From the NCBI RefSeq assembly GCF_018623055.1, contig NZ_CP076019.1:372001-436000 (forward strand): 64,000 nucleotides of DNA, written 5' to 3'. This DNA is from Halorubrum sp. 2020YC2 (GTDB lineage: Archaea > Halobacteriota > Halobacteria > Halobacteriales > Haloferacaceae). Shown here in pieces: positions 1-8,349 of the stretch (the first letter of the stretch is position 1; the number at the start of each line of letters is the position of its first letter). Made by a program: the position numbers and the translations under genes. The notes under the pieces are model-generated. The model saw only the letters and a program-made list of their open reading frames with translations, had not been told where the DNA came from and did not search any database.

Positions 1-132
1 GAGGTGCCGCATCAGCACGTTCCACGACACCGTCTCGGCGTCGATCATGATCCAGGCGCCGTACAGGAGGAACGGGAGACTCGTCGTCACGGACACCCCG
101 GCGAGCGCCGCGATGACCGACTCGTCGACCAT
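1..132 (-). CDS. Small haloarchaeal membrane protein, N-terminal fragment
   Basis: Forty-four codons are visible from an ATG at 132 to the window edge, where the gene is cut. The N-terminus (MVDESVIAALAG...) leads into one hydrophobic helix ending near GAWIMIDAE. It reads divergently from the following gene. I recall small uncharacterised membrane families (DUF7321-like) next to haloarchaeal cytochrome b clusters, so membership of the respiratory cluster is likely but unproven. No catalytic motif is visible. Confidence 0.55.
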   Translation of the reverse strand, partial: MVDESVIAALAGVSVTTSLPFLLYGAWIMIDAETVSWNVLMRHL

Positions 133-266
133 GCGGCCGGTACGTGCTCGGACGCGTAAAGCCCCGCGATCCGCGTCCGGCGACGCGGTCTCGATCCGTC
201 CGGTTCCCCTTCTCGGTCGCCGGGCGCGGACGAAAACAGTTAGCGTCAGGAGCACGTACCGCCGAG

Positions 267-1154
267 ATGATGGAGGACACCTCGACGCGGTCGGAGTCGG
301 AGTCGCCGCCGGAGGAGCCGGCCGATCCGGCGTCCGACGGGCCGAGAGACCCGGATCCGGAGACCGACGGCGACGGGTCGGGGGTGACTGACGGCGAGGG
401 CGCTTCCGACGACGAGACCGACATCGAGGCCCTCCGCGAGCGCGTCGAGGCGGAGTACGACTTCGACGACTTCGGGCCCTCCGACATGGCGCAGATGAGC
501 GCGGAGGAGTGGGACGCCGCCTTCGATCCCGACACGTGGATCACCGGCGACCGACTCTTAGACCGCGTCGACGCCGAACTGAAGTCGCGGATCGCGACCC
601 GCGACGTGTTCGGCGTCTTAGAGCGCGTCCGCGAGGACGGCGAGGAGCGCATCCTCGTCTACTCGGACGAGGGGTACGCGATCATCCGCCCCTCCGGCGA
701 GGTCCGCGGCGAGGGGACGGTGCTCCGGGACATCGAACCCGTCGTCGCGCTCGCGGCGATGGACTCGTACGAGGTGCCCGAGCCGCCGGACGACTGGTCG
801 CTCCCGCACCCGGACGACGTCCCGAACGGGTCCGGCGAGTTCGGCAACCTCGTGATACAGGCCGTCGCGGCGGTTCAGGTGCTCGCCGGGGCCGCCCTCC
901 TCGTCGCGAGCGCCGTGGCCGACCTCGGCACCATCGTCGCGCCGGCGATGGGGGTCGTCTTCCTCCTCGTCGGCGCCTTCCTGTTCGCGATGGTGGCGAA
1001 CGCGCGGCTCTCCGACCGGTTCCGCTCGGAGGAGTACCGGGACCGACTGCGCGCGCTCCGCGAGGCCAAGGAGCGGCCCGAGTTCGTCCCGGTCGAAGAC
1101 GGCGTCGTGACGGACGGCGACGCCGCCGAAACGGCCCGCGGCCGCGACGAGTAA
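267..1154 (+). CDS. Acidic protein with two C-terminal membrane helices (DUF7319-like)
   Basis: 295 residues. I start at ATG 267 (Met-Met-Glu-Asp); an upstream in-frame ATG at 144 would add an Arg-rich stretch unlike haloarchaeal coding sequence. The first 50 residues are a low-complexity Asp/Glu/Ser/Gly segment. A soluble middle follows (DFGPSDMAQMSAEEWDAAFDP region), then two hydrophobic helices at about residues 195-250 and a charged tail. It precedes halocyanin and cytochrome b and matches what I recall as DUF7319, a partner of haloarchaeal bc-type clusters. Its biochemical role is unknown. Confidence 0.65.
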   Translation: MMEDTSTRSESESPPEEPADPASDGPRDPDPETDGDGSGVTDGEGASDDETDIEALRERVEAEYDFDDFGPSDMAQMSAEEWDAAFDPDTWITGDRLLDRVDAELKSRIATRDVFGVLERVREDGEERILVYSDEGYAIIRPSGEVRGEGTVLRDIEPVVALAAMDSYEVPEPPDDWSLPHPDDVPNGSGEFGNLVIQAVAAVQVLAGAALLVASAVADLGTIVAPAMGVVFLLVGAFLFAMVANARLSDRFRSEEYRDRLRALREAKERPEFVPVEDGVVTDGDAAETARGRDE

Positions 1155-1250
1155 TTCCTCCGATTTCACGGGTCTCAGCCCCCGATACTCCCTCCCCGTC
1201 GGCGGTTTCAGTCGGTGGGTTTAAGCGGACCCCGTCCTGAGGGAAACTGT

Positions 1251-1901
1251 ATGAAAAGGCGGGACTTCGTGCGGACGGCCGGCGGCGCGACCGCCGCCGT
1301 CGCGGCCTCCGCCGGGGCGACCGGAACGGCGGCTGCACAGGAGGTACAGCCCGACTGGCCGAGCGGGGCGGCCGACGGGAACGTCGGGTCGTACACCGAC
1401 GCCCGCGGCCAGGACGAGGTGACCATCTCGGTCGGCGCCGGCAGCGACGGCCTCGCGTTCGACCCGACCCTCGTGTGGGTCGACGAGGGGACGACCGTCG
1501 TCTGGGAGTGGACCGGAAACGGCGGGGACCACAACGTCCAGACGGTCGACGACGGCGGTCCGGCCGCCCTCGACAGCGGCAATCCCGTCGGAGAGGAGGG
1601 GTACACCTACGAGTACGAGACATCCGGCGAGGACGCCGGCATCACCCACTACCACTGCGTGCCTCACACCGCGGTCGGCATGCACGGCGGCATCGCCGTC
1701 GGTGAAGACGTCGCCACCGTCGAGGTCGGCGGCGGCGCTAGCACCGGGTGGCCAGAGGACATCGCGAAGGTGGGCGTCCCGCTCCACGCCCACTGGGTCG
1801 GCATCTCCGCGATCCTCGGCATCGGGATGACGTTCGTGTTCACGTTCTACATGCTCAAGTACGGCGAGTCGGCTCACACCGGTCACGGGGGTGCCAGATG
1901 A
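1251..1901 (+). CDS. Halocyanin-type blue copper protein with C-terminal membrane anchor
   Basis: 216 residues. A Tat signal begins at residue 2 (KRRDFVRTAGG). The cupredoxin fold carries a type 1 copper site: His94 (GDHNV), then Cys136, His139 and Met144 in HYHCVPHTAVGM. A hydrophobic helix at about 185-206 should anchor the domain on the outer membrane face. It sits directly upstream of cytochrome b, where it could accept electrons in place of cytochrome c. Its stop overlaps the next start (ATGA at 1898). No Rieske gene is in view; it may lie left of the window. Confidence 0.88.
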   Translation: MKRRDFVRTAGGATAAVAASAGATGTAAAQEVQPDWPSGAADGNVGSYTDARGQDEVTISVGAGSDGLAFDPTLVWVDEGTTVVWEWTGNGGDHNVQTVDDGGPAALDSGNPVGEEGYTYEYETSGEDAGITHYHCVPHTAVGMHGGIAVGEDVATVEVGGGASTGWPEDIAKVGVPLHAHWVGISAILGIGMTFVFTFYMLKYGESAHTGHGGAR

Positions 1902-2287
1902 GCTCCGGCAACTCCTCGTACGGCGACATCCATCGGTACGAGCCGGCCCGCGAGAGCACGGCGGCCGCGATCGCGATCGTCCTCCTCACCGTCATCGAGG
2001 TCGTCTTCGTCGCGCTGTTCACCTACGGGCTGATGTCCGCGTGGGCGTCGACGGAGGCCGGGAACATGTACGTCGGAGCGCTGCTGGCGCTCATCTTCAT
2101 CGACCTCGCGTTCATCCTGCTGCTGTACCGAAAGGAGTTCCTCCCGGACGTGATGATCGTGAAGAAACGCCGTCGCAAGTGGGAGGACCTGTACGTCCGC
2201 GAGGAGGACAAAGACGGCAAGGGAATCGACACCGGCAACCTCGCGGACACCCTGAAGCGGGCAGTGTACCCGTACTACAAGAAGTGA
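1898..2287 (+). CDS. Small membrane protein of the cytochrome b cluster (DUF7318-like)
   Basis: 129 residues with two membrane helices (about 24-50 and 58-80), then a basic stretch (KKRRRKWEDLY) and a cytoplasmic tail ending VYPYYKK. The start is fixed by the ATGA overlap with halocyanin, which implies translational coupling. Cytochrome b follows after 7 bases. It matches a haloarchaeal family I recall as DUF7318, always beside petB-like genes; a structural subunit of the complex is likely but unproven. Confidence 0.7.
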   Translation: MSSGNSSYGDIHRYEPARESTAAAIAIVLLTVIEVVFVALFTYGLMSAWASTEAGNMYVGALLALIFIDLAFILLLYRKEFLPDVMIVKKRRRKWEDLYVREEDKDGKGIDTGNLADTLKRAVYPYYKK

Positions 2288-2294
2288 TTCGACA

Positions 2295-3104
2295 ATGAGT
2301 CTGAAAAAACAAGACGACATGGACCACAACGCGTGGCTCAAGAGTCAGGACCTCACGACCATCGAGACGGCGTTCCTGACCACGCTCATCTGGCTGGACA
2401 AGCGGCTCCGCATCGTCGACTACCTCGAACTGCTGGAGACGATGTACTACCGCGCCAACCTCCAGATGCCGAAGAGCCACACCGAACAGTACGACCTCGA
2501 CAACAAGTTCTGGTACTGGTACCCGCTGTACTCGCTCGGGTCCCTCTCGATCATCGCGTACCTGCTCGCGGCGGTGTCGGGCGCGATGCTCGGGTTCTAC
2601 TACGCACCGTCGACCGCGGGGGCGGCGGCGCAGGGCGACCCCACCGCCGCGTACGACTCGATGGTGATGATCATGAAGGACGTCCAGTTCGGCTTCATGC
2701 TCCGCTCCATCCACCGCTGGGCGGCGCAGTTCATGGTGGCGGCGGTGTTCCTCCACATGCTGCGGGTCTACTTCACCGGAGCGTACAAGGAGCCGCGCGA
2801 GGTCAACTGGATCCTCGGCGTCGTGCTCATCGCCCTGACGCTACTGTTCGGCTTCTCCGGGTACGTCCTCCCGTGGAAGCAGCTGTCCTTCTGGGCGGCG
2901 CAGATCGGCGTCGAACTGGCCCTCGCGACCCCCATCGTGGGCGAGTGGGCGGCTCAGTTACTGTTCGGCGGCTTCACGCTCGGGCAGGCGACGCTCGTGA
3001 GAATGTACATCCTGCACGTGTTCGTGTTACCGTTCGTGGTCACCGCGCTCATCGCGGTCCACGTCGGCATCGTCTGGGTGCAGGGCATCGCGGAACCGCA
3101 CTAA
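2295..3104 (+). CDS. petB: Cytochrome b, N-terminal (b6-like) subunit
   Basis: 269 residues. It carries the four-helix haem-binding half of cytochrome b, which passes electrons across the membrane in a quinol-oxidising bc/b6f-type complex. Haem ligands are visible as His140 and His154 (RSIHRWAAQ... FLHMLRVY) and His241 and His256 (ILHVF... AVHVG). The pairs have 13 and 14 residues between them, the spacing of b6-type rather than mitochondrial cytochrome b. The GYVLPWKQLSFWAA segment is the conserved quinol-site region. The C-terminal half is a separate gene 4 bases downstream. Confidence 0.93.
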   Translation: MSLKKQDDMDHNAWLKSQDLTTIETAFLTTLIWLDKRLRIVDYLELLETMYYRANLQMPKSHTEQYDLDNKFWYWYPLYSLGSLSIIAYLLAAVSGAMLGFYYAPSTAGAAAQGDPTAAYDSMVMIMKDVQFGFMLRSIHRWAAQFMVAAVFLHMLRVYFTGAYKEPREVNWILGVVLIALTLLFGFSGYVLPWKQLSFWAAQIGVELALATPIVGEWAAQLLFGGFTLGQATLVRMYILHVFVLPFVVTALIAVHVGIVWVQGIAEPH

Positions 3105-3108
3105 TCCA

Positions 3109-3897
3109 ATGACCGACGACACCACCCCCATGACCGACGGAGGCACCGACGACGAGGCGCGCACCGACGGCGGCCCGCCGGCGACGGTCCCGCCGGACGA
3201 CGAGACGCCCACCTGGTCCGAGCGGAAGGAGCGCAGCCAGGGGCTCGCACAGCTCACCTACCAGTACTTCGAGCGCTCCCGCCGCGAGGACGAGGACCTG
3301 CGCGCGGAGTCGACGTACGTCGAGCGCGACGTGCTCGGCTTCCCGACGTGGCCCCACGAGACGATCCGCAACCTCGCGATCACGTCGTTTTTCATCGGAG
3401 TCATCCTGCTCGTGTCCTCGATCCTGCCGTCCCACTTCGGCGATCCGGCGAACCCCGGTTCCACGCCGGCGATCATCCTGCCCGACTGGTACCTCTACTG
3501 GTCGTTCGGCCTGCTGAAGCTCAGCCCGATCAACCCCGAGCTCGCCGTGCTGGGCGGCAACATCGTGATGTCCAACGAGCTGTACGGACTCGTCGCCCAC
3601 GGGGGCATCTTCGGCGTCATCACGCTCGTTCCCTTCCTCAACAAGGGGAACGCGCGGCGCCCCGTCGAGGAACCGGGCTGGGCAGCGCTCGGCGTGGCCG
3701 GGGTCATCCTGGCGTTCACGCTGGCGGTGCTCGCTATCCAGAACTTCTTCCCGATCCAGCTCGATCTGCTGTTCTCGCTCGTGTTCATGCTCCCCATCGC
3801 GGGCGGGGTAATCACCTACGCGGTGTTGAAGACGATGCGCGAGGGGTACATGTACGACCTCAACCGTCGGTACTTCATGCTGCGGCCGCCGAAGTAA
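3109..3897 (+). CDS. petD: Cytochrome b, C-terminal (subunit IV-like) subunit
   Basis: 262 residues. A disordered acidic N-terminus of about 45 residues precedes a soluble segment, then four membrane helices at roughly 85-110, 135-180, 200-220 and 225-245. PDWYLYWSFG corresponds to the PEWY quinol-oxidation motif, with Asp replacing Glu. Cytochrome b divided into two chains resembles the b6 plus subunit IV arrangement. It is tightly spaced to petB and surely co-transcribed. An internal Met at residue 8 could also start it. Confidence 0.9.
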   Translation: MTDDTTPMTDGGTDDEARTDGGPPATVPPDDETPTWSERKERSQGLAQLTYQYFERSRREDEDLRAESTYVERDVLGFPTWPHETIRNLAITSFFIGVILLVSSILPSHFGDPANPGSTPAIILPDWYLYWSFGLLKLSPINPELAVLGGNIVMSNELYGLVAHGGIFGVITLVPFLNKGNARRPVEEPGWAALGVAGVILAFTLAVLAIQNFFPIQLDLLFSLVFMLPIAGGVITYAVLKTMREGYMYDLNRRYFMLRPPK

Positions 3898-3963
3898 GCG
3901 ACCCCCTCCTCGGTCCCCCGGCGGAGACGCGGTTGCCCCCCGTTCCGACGCTCCGTATCACCC

Positions 3964-4395
3964 ATGTCATCCTCAACAGACGGCGACTCCTCGCAGGCGT
4001 TCGACGAGACCGGCGACCCGATCGCGAGCGACGACGACGCCGACCCGCGCAACGAGCAGACGGGGCCGCGAGACGGTCCGAGCGGTCGGGAGGTCGTCGT
4101 TCCCTTCCGGCTGTACAAGGCCGTGACCGTCTTCTCGACGCTCGCCGCGGTCGTCACCTACTTCGTCGGGTTCACCCTCATCGACGCCGCGACGCTCCAG
4201 ATCAGCTTCGTCCGAACGACCATCGTCTACCTGCTCGACAACGCCGGAATCCTGCCGCCGGAAGACGTCTTGGTGGCGGTGATGGCGATAACCGGCGTGG
4301 GGTTCATCGTCCTCGGAACCGCCGTGTACGTGCTCGGGACGCGGTTCCGCGGACAGGGGATGGGAAAGTCTCAAGACGACTCCAGCGAAACGTAA
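3964..4395 (+). CDS. Small membrane protein of the cytochrome b cluster (DUF7315-like)
   Basis: 143 residues. About 42 acidic residues are followed by VVVPFRLYKAVTVFSTL and two predicted membrane helices (about 50-72 and 98-125). The gene follows petD by 66 bases and is 4 bases from the next gene. I recall the family as DUF7315, confined to haloarchaeal cytochrome b neighbourhoods. No redox-cofactor motif is visible, so an accessory or assembly subunit is only inferred. Confidence 0.65.
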   Translation: MSSSTDGDSSQAFDETGDPIASDDDADPRNEQTGPRDGPSGREVVVPFRLYKAVTVFSTLAAVVTYFVGFTLIDAATLQISFVRTTIVYLLDNAGILPPEDVLVAVMAITGVGFIVLGTAVYVLGTRFRGQGMGKSQDDSSET

Positions 4396-4399
4396 GATA

Positions 4400-4681
4400 A
4401 TGGCAGACGAGTTCATGAAGGGCTTCGCCCTGTTTACGATCGGCGGTCTCGGGTGGATCACCTTCGGCGGCTGGTACCGCACGCCGTCGTACTACGAGAT
4501 CGTGCAACTCGTTAACCCGCCGGAGGGCGTGAACACGGCGTACGGCGAGATCGGCCTGCTCGCGGGCGACATGTTCTTCTGGCTGATGGTCCTTGGCGCG
4601 CTGACGTTCTGGGTGCTCATCCCGACCAGCCGACAGCTCCGCGACGCGCTCGGCGGCGACGACGACGCGGCCGCGAACTGA
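4400..4681 (+). CDS. Small two-helix membrane protein (DUF7314-like)
   Basis: 93 residues starting MADEFMKGFALFTIGGLGW, with two hydrophobic helices (about 6-22 and 52-76) joined by a loop rich in aromatic residues (WYRTPSYYEIVQL). It is the last gene of the run from halocyanin onward, 4 bases after the previous stop. I recall it as DUF7314. It has no Cys or His pattern for metal binding. Confidence 0.65.
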   Translation: MADEFMKGFALFTIGGLGWITFGGWYRTPSYYEIVQLVNPPEGVNTAYGEIGLLAGDMFFWLMVLGALTFWVLIPTSRQLRDALGGDDDAAAN

Positions 4682-4793
4682 ACGCGCTGCCCGCCGCCTC
4701 GCCTCTCCTCGGTTCGGTCTCACCCTCGGCCGATGCGGCTGCGGCCGCCGACGAACCGGGAGCTTTTCACCCCCGCTGGTCTCACCCCTGCGC

Positions 4794-5540
4794 ATGAGCG
4801 AGCGGACGCGTAGCCTCGCGGTTCTCGGCGACGGCGAGCCGGCGGCGGCGGTGCGATCGGCGGCGACAGCCGCGGACGCCCGCCTCACCGACCGCTCAGA
4901 GGCGGACGGGATCGTCGCCGTCGGGGACGCCGCGCTGCGGGACGCGATGCGCGCGGTCGCGGACGGGGACGCGCGTCCGGTGCCGGTCCTCCCGGTCGGC
5001 GGCGGCCGTCACGCGGTCGAACACGACTTCGCGACCGACCGGCTCGGCGCCGTCGTCGACGGTCTCGGCGGGTCTGCGGCGTCGTTCGACGGGTTCTCGC
5101 GCGTCGCGCATCCGGTCCTCGCGGTCGACGGAGCGGGGGTCGACCGGCGCCGGTTCGCGGCCGCGGACGCCGCGTTCGTAACGGCGGCGCCCGCCCGGAT
5201 CTCGGAGTACGAGATCGCGTTCTCCGACGGCGAGTCGGTCTCGGTGCGCGCCGACGGCGCCGTGGTCGCGACGCCGCTCGGGAGCGACGGCTACGCGGCC
5301 GCGGCCGGCGGGCCGGCGGTGTCGCCCGGCGGCGGCCTCTCGGTCGTCCCCGTCGCGCCGTTCACGACCCGGCCCGGCAGGTGGGTCGCGCCGGACGGGG
5401 TCCGCGTTACCGTCGAGCGCGAGGAGGAACCGGTGGCGCTGGTCGTCGACGGGACGCGGCGGGGGACCGTTGCGCCACACCGCGCGGTCCGCGTCGAGAC
5501 CGCGGCGACGGTCGACCTCCTCGCGCCGACGTCGGAGTGA
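4794..5540 (+). CDS. NAD kinase-like protein, degenerate
   Basis: 248 residues. The C-terminal half matches the NAD kinase fold: RISEYEIAFSDG, VVATPLGSDGYAAAAGGPAVSP and VVPVAPF correspond to the family's TPTGSTAY and GGP regions. The N-terminal half lacks the catalytic GGDGT motif, with PVGGGRHAVEHD in that position, and has no clear NNE motif. It may bind NAD or ATP without phosphorylating it, or have a divergent active site. It lies downstream of the respiratory cluster. Identification of the fold is firm; activity is uncertain. Confidence 0.65.
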   Translation: MSERTRSLAVLGDGEPAAAVRSAATAADARLTDRSEADGIVAVGDAALRDAMRAVADGDARPVPVLPVGGGRHAVEHDFATDRLGAVVDGLGGSAASFDGFSRVAHPVLAVDGAGVDRRRFAAADAAFVTAAPARISEYEIAFSDGESVSVRADGAVVATPLGSDGYAAAAGGPAVSPGGGLSVVPVAPFTTRPGRWVAPDGVRVTVEREEEPVALVVDGTRRGTVAPHRAVRVETAATVDLLAPTSE

Positions 5541-5626
5541 GGGGGGCCGCCGCTCTCCGCCCGCGACCTCGTCTCGGGCGCGGCGATCGGAAAGGCTCTA
5601 ATACGTCCTGACCGGAAGTGGTGGAT

Positions 5627-6070
5627 ATGGACCCACTGCAGTTCCTCGTTCCCCTCGGCTGGCTGGCGGCCGTCGGGCCGGTGCTGCCGTACGCGATCTT
5701 CGTGATGACCGTCGCGAACCTCGCGACGCGGCACCTCGCGCACAGGCGGCACGTCGATCAGGGAGAGGCGGCCGACAGCGTGGAGGCGTACACGCCACAC
5801 GTGTTCACCAACGTCGGGCTCGTCCTCCTGAGCTTCCTCTTCATCCTCGACTCGCCGGTGAGCGGGACGATCCTGTCGGTGCTCGTGCTCGCGATGTTCA
5901 TCGCGGACTTCTTCGAACTGGAGGCGCGCAACGTCGAGGCGCGCAACGACCTGGATATCGAGGCGCCGAAGAGCTCGATCGCCGCCTCGCTGGTCGTGCT
6001 GGTGTGGTCGTCGTACTACGCGCTGTTCTTCGTCATCGAAGGGATCTGGAACCAGTTCGTCGTCGCCTGA
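5627..6070 (+). CDS. Haloarchaeal membrane protein (DUF7313-like)
   Basis: 147 residues starting at ATG 5627 (MDPLQFLVPLGW); GTG codons at 5618 and 5621 are alternatives. Helices fall at about residues 5-35, 62-95 and 120-142, with a charged segment between (HLAHRRHVDQGEAADS). I recall this family as DUF7313, which usually accompanies the cytochrome b cluster. No functional residue is evident. Confidence 0.65.
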   Translation: MDPLQFLVPLGWLAAVGPVLPYAIFVMTVANLATRHLAHRRHVDQGEAADSVEAYTPHVFTNVGLVLLSFLFILDSPVSGTILSVLVLAMFIADFFELEARNVEARNDLDIEAPKSSIAASLVVLVWSSYYALFFVIEGIWNQFVVA

Positions 6071-6119
6071 CGGACCGCGGACCGAACCTCGCCGGGCGCG
6101 ACCGACTCCCGCTTTTCAC

Positions 6120-7463
6120 CTACTCGCCGTCCGCTTCGGTTCCGAACGTCCAGTCGCCGGTGAGCTTCATCCCCGTCGCCTTCCCCTCGGCTTCGAGCGC
6201 CGCGGCGATCTCGTCGGTGTCGCCGCGGGGGATCGACGCGTCCGCCTCGGCGAGGTAGACGACCAGTTCGGTCAGGAGGATCGCCTGCTCCCTGAGGTTC
6301 CGCGACTCCAGCTTGTCCAGCGTGTCGGCGTGAGTGTGTCCCCAGCCGCGGCCGCGCCCCTCGGTCTCTCCCGAGACCATGTACCCCGGAATGCCCCGCT
6401 TCACGAACGGCCAGTGGTCGCTGTGGGGCACCAGCTTCCCGCCGGTCGAAACCGGGTGGCCGAACTTATCGCTCACGCGCTCGGCGGCCGCCGCGAGCGC
6501 GTCGAAGCCGTGGTGATCGAGCCGGAGCGTCCGGCCGTACACGTTGCTGTCGACGTTGACGACGGCGCGGACGGCTTCCCGGTCGGCCGCCTCCGCGGCC
6601 GTCGAGGAGCCGACGAGCCCGACCTCCTCGGCGCCGAACGCGGCGAACCGCACCTTGATACCGAGTTCGTCCTCGCGCGTCGCGAGCGCCCGCGCGACCT
6701 CGACGATGGTAGCCGTCCCCGCGCCGTTGTCCATCGCGCCCTCCGCGAGGTCGTGGGCGTCGACGTGCGAGGAGACGAGCAGGTGCTCGTCGGTGTCGGG
6801 CCCCAGTTCTGCGACGGCGTTCCCGCTCGTCGCCGTGGGCGTCTCGCAGTCGACCGCGACGGTCACCTCGTCGCCCTCGTTACGCCGCGAGAGCCGGGCG
6901 CCGGTCTCCCTCGAGACGCCCACCGCCGGAACCTCCCCGATCGGGGCGTCCGCGGTCCCGACGCTACCGGTCGGCGGGAGCGTCCCCTCGACGTGGTTCG
7001 CGAAGACGAACGCCGCGGCGCCGGCGTCGACCGCGCGGTAGTACTTCTCGCGGCGGTGGAGGAACCGGTCGACCGAGTCCGGCGTGTCCGACGAGACCAT
7101 CACGACCTTGCCGTCGAGGTCGGCCTCGAAGTCCTCCGGGACCCCGTAGCCGAGGTCGACGAACTCCCCGGTCACCTCGCCGCTCGGGCTCCGCGGCAGC
7201 GCGATACAGGCGTTCGGACCGACCGCGAGCGGCTCCTCGGTCGCGGCGTCTCGGACCGCGCTGTCGCCCCGCTCCCAGCCCTGAATCTCGAACTCCGCTA
7301 TCGTCGCGTTCTGCGCGCCGGCGTCGTCGAACGCGTCGCGGGTCAGCTCTAGGGCCTCGCGCTCGCCCGCCGAGCCGGCCATCCGATCGCCGACGTCGAC
7401 GAGGTCGAGGAGGTGGTTCCAGCCCGTGTCGCTCGTGAACGTCTCACCGATCCACTGTGTCAT
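6120..7463 (-). CDS. M28-family zinc aminopeptidase
   Basis: 447 residues. A protease-associated insert lies at about 100-200 and the M28 catalytic domain after it. Two-zinc ligands and catalytic residues are visible in order: SSHVDAHD, AMDNGAGTA, FGAEEVGLVGS (catalytic Glu pair), VNVDSN and WGHTHADTLDKL. Such enzymes trim N-terminal residues from peptides. There is no clear signal peptide, so a cytoplasmic role in peptide recycling is plausible. Substrate preference cannot be read from sequence. Confidence 0.85.
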   Translation of the reverse strand: MTQWIGETFTSDTGWNHLLDLVDVGDRMAGSAGEREALELTRDAFDDAGAQNATIAEFEIQGWERGDSAVRDAATEEPLAVGPNACIALPRSPSGEVTGEFVDLGYGVPEDFEADLDGKVVMVSSDTPDSVDRFLHRREKYYRAVDAGAAAFVFANHVEGTLPPTGSVGTADAPIGEVPAVGVSRETGARLSRRNEGDEVTVAVDCETPTATSGNAVAELGPDTDEHLLVSSHVDAHDLAEGAMDNGAGTATIVEVARALATREDELGIKVRFAAFGAEEVGLVGSSTAAEAADREAVRAVVNVDSNVYGRTLRLDHHGFDALAAAAERVSDKFGHPVSTGGKLVPHSDHWPFVKRGIPGYMVSGETEGRGRGWGHTHADTLDKLESRNLREQAILLTELVVYLAEADASIPRGDTDEIAAALEAEGKATGMKLTGDWTFGTEADGE

Positions 7464-7562
7464 GGGTAAGGGTGTCGCGGCCGCCTGTCAAGCGTTTCGG
7501 TGGCGGCGGGCGCGGCCGGGAGTGGCGGGAGGACCGGGAAGCCGGCCGAAAGCGCAGAACGC

Positions 7563-8222
7563 TCAGACCGGAACGGCCGGCAGGAGGGCCGTCGCGGCCT
7601 CGGCGGCCGCGAACGTCGAGTCGTACAGGTGGTTCAAGAGGAGGTAGGTGACGACCCCGAGGACGAGCGAGAGGATCCACGCGCTCGCCGCGATCCGCCC
7701 GACGCGCCGGTGGGGCGTCTCGTTCCGGAGCTCCCGCTCCGTGTGCGTGAGCCCGAGGACGATTGCGTAGAGGACGACGGGGACCGAAACCACGGAGAGG
7801 ACGATATGGATCGCGAGCATGACCAGGTACGCGGGGTACACCCAGTCCCACAGTGGGACCCACGCGTACGCCGAGTCAAGCACGAACTCCTTGGTGCCGC
7901 CGCCGGCGACCTTCGGGAGGTACATCGCGAGGAACAGGAGGATGAGACCGAACGACGTCGTCATCGCCGCGGCGTGTTTCTTCACCTCGTCGTTGCGGAT
8001 CCAGTACCACCCGAGCGAGAGTGTGATCACGGTGACCGTGTTGACGGCGGCGATGGCGTCTGCGAGCAGGTCGACGGTCCCCTGCGTGAGCGTTGGGAAC
8101 AGCGCCTGGAACTCGGGCACGAGGAACACCCCGCCGACGGCGCCGTAACCGACGACGGTGAGGAGGAGGGTTATCGCGCCGGGATGTTCTTTCGCCCTGT
8201 CGCGAGCGCTGGCGGTGGACAT
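7563..8222 (-). CDS. DUF420 family membrane protein
   Basis: 219 residues with about six membrane helices. The order and the histidines (KKHAAAMTTSFGLILLF, AIHIVLSVVSVPVV) match DUF420, a family often found near haem-copper oxidases or cytochrome biogenesis genes. Conserved His residues in helices suggest a metal or haem role, but this is inference. It stands alone, 99 bases downstream of the M28 gene in reading direction reversed. Confidence 0.75.
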   Translation of the reverse strand: MSTASARDRAKEHPGAITLLLTVVGYGAVGGVFLVPEFQALFPTLTQGTVDLLADAIAAVNTVTVITLSLGWYWIRNDEVKKHAAAMTTSFGLILLFLAMYLPKVAGGGTKEFVLDSAYAWVPLWDWVYPAYLVMLAIHIVLSVVSVPVVLYAIVLGLTHTERELRNETPHRRVGRIAASAWILSLVLGVVTYLLLNHLYDSTFAAAEAATALLPAVPV

Positions 8223-8288
8223 ATCGGACGGAGGGAACGGAGCGATAAGTCGGCTTCGGGTGCTCCCGCGGGCCGGGAGGTTTCGCCC

Positions 8289-8349
8289 CGGGCGCGTCGC
8301 CGCGACTACCGGTCGGTGATCTCGGGCGCGTCGCCGCGACTACCGGTCG
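8289..8349. repeat. 27-bp direct repeat overlapping the egsA stop
   Basis: A 27-base sequence occurs at 8289-8315 and again at 8323-8349, period 34. The second copy contains the last codons and stop of egsA. The first copy is therefore an extra, untranslated duplicate of the gene end, the footprint of a short tandem duplication. Confidence 0.85.

Noticed and set aside
144-266. Upstream in-frame ATG for the DUF7319-like gene
   Set aside because: The added residues are Arg-rich and unlike acidic haloarchaeal proteins; the start at 267 fits better.
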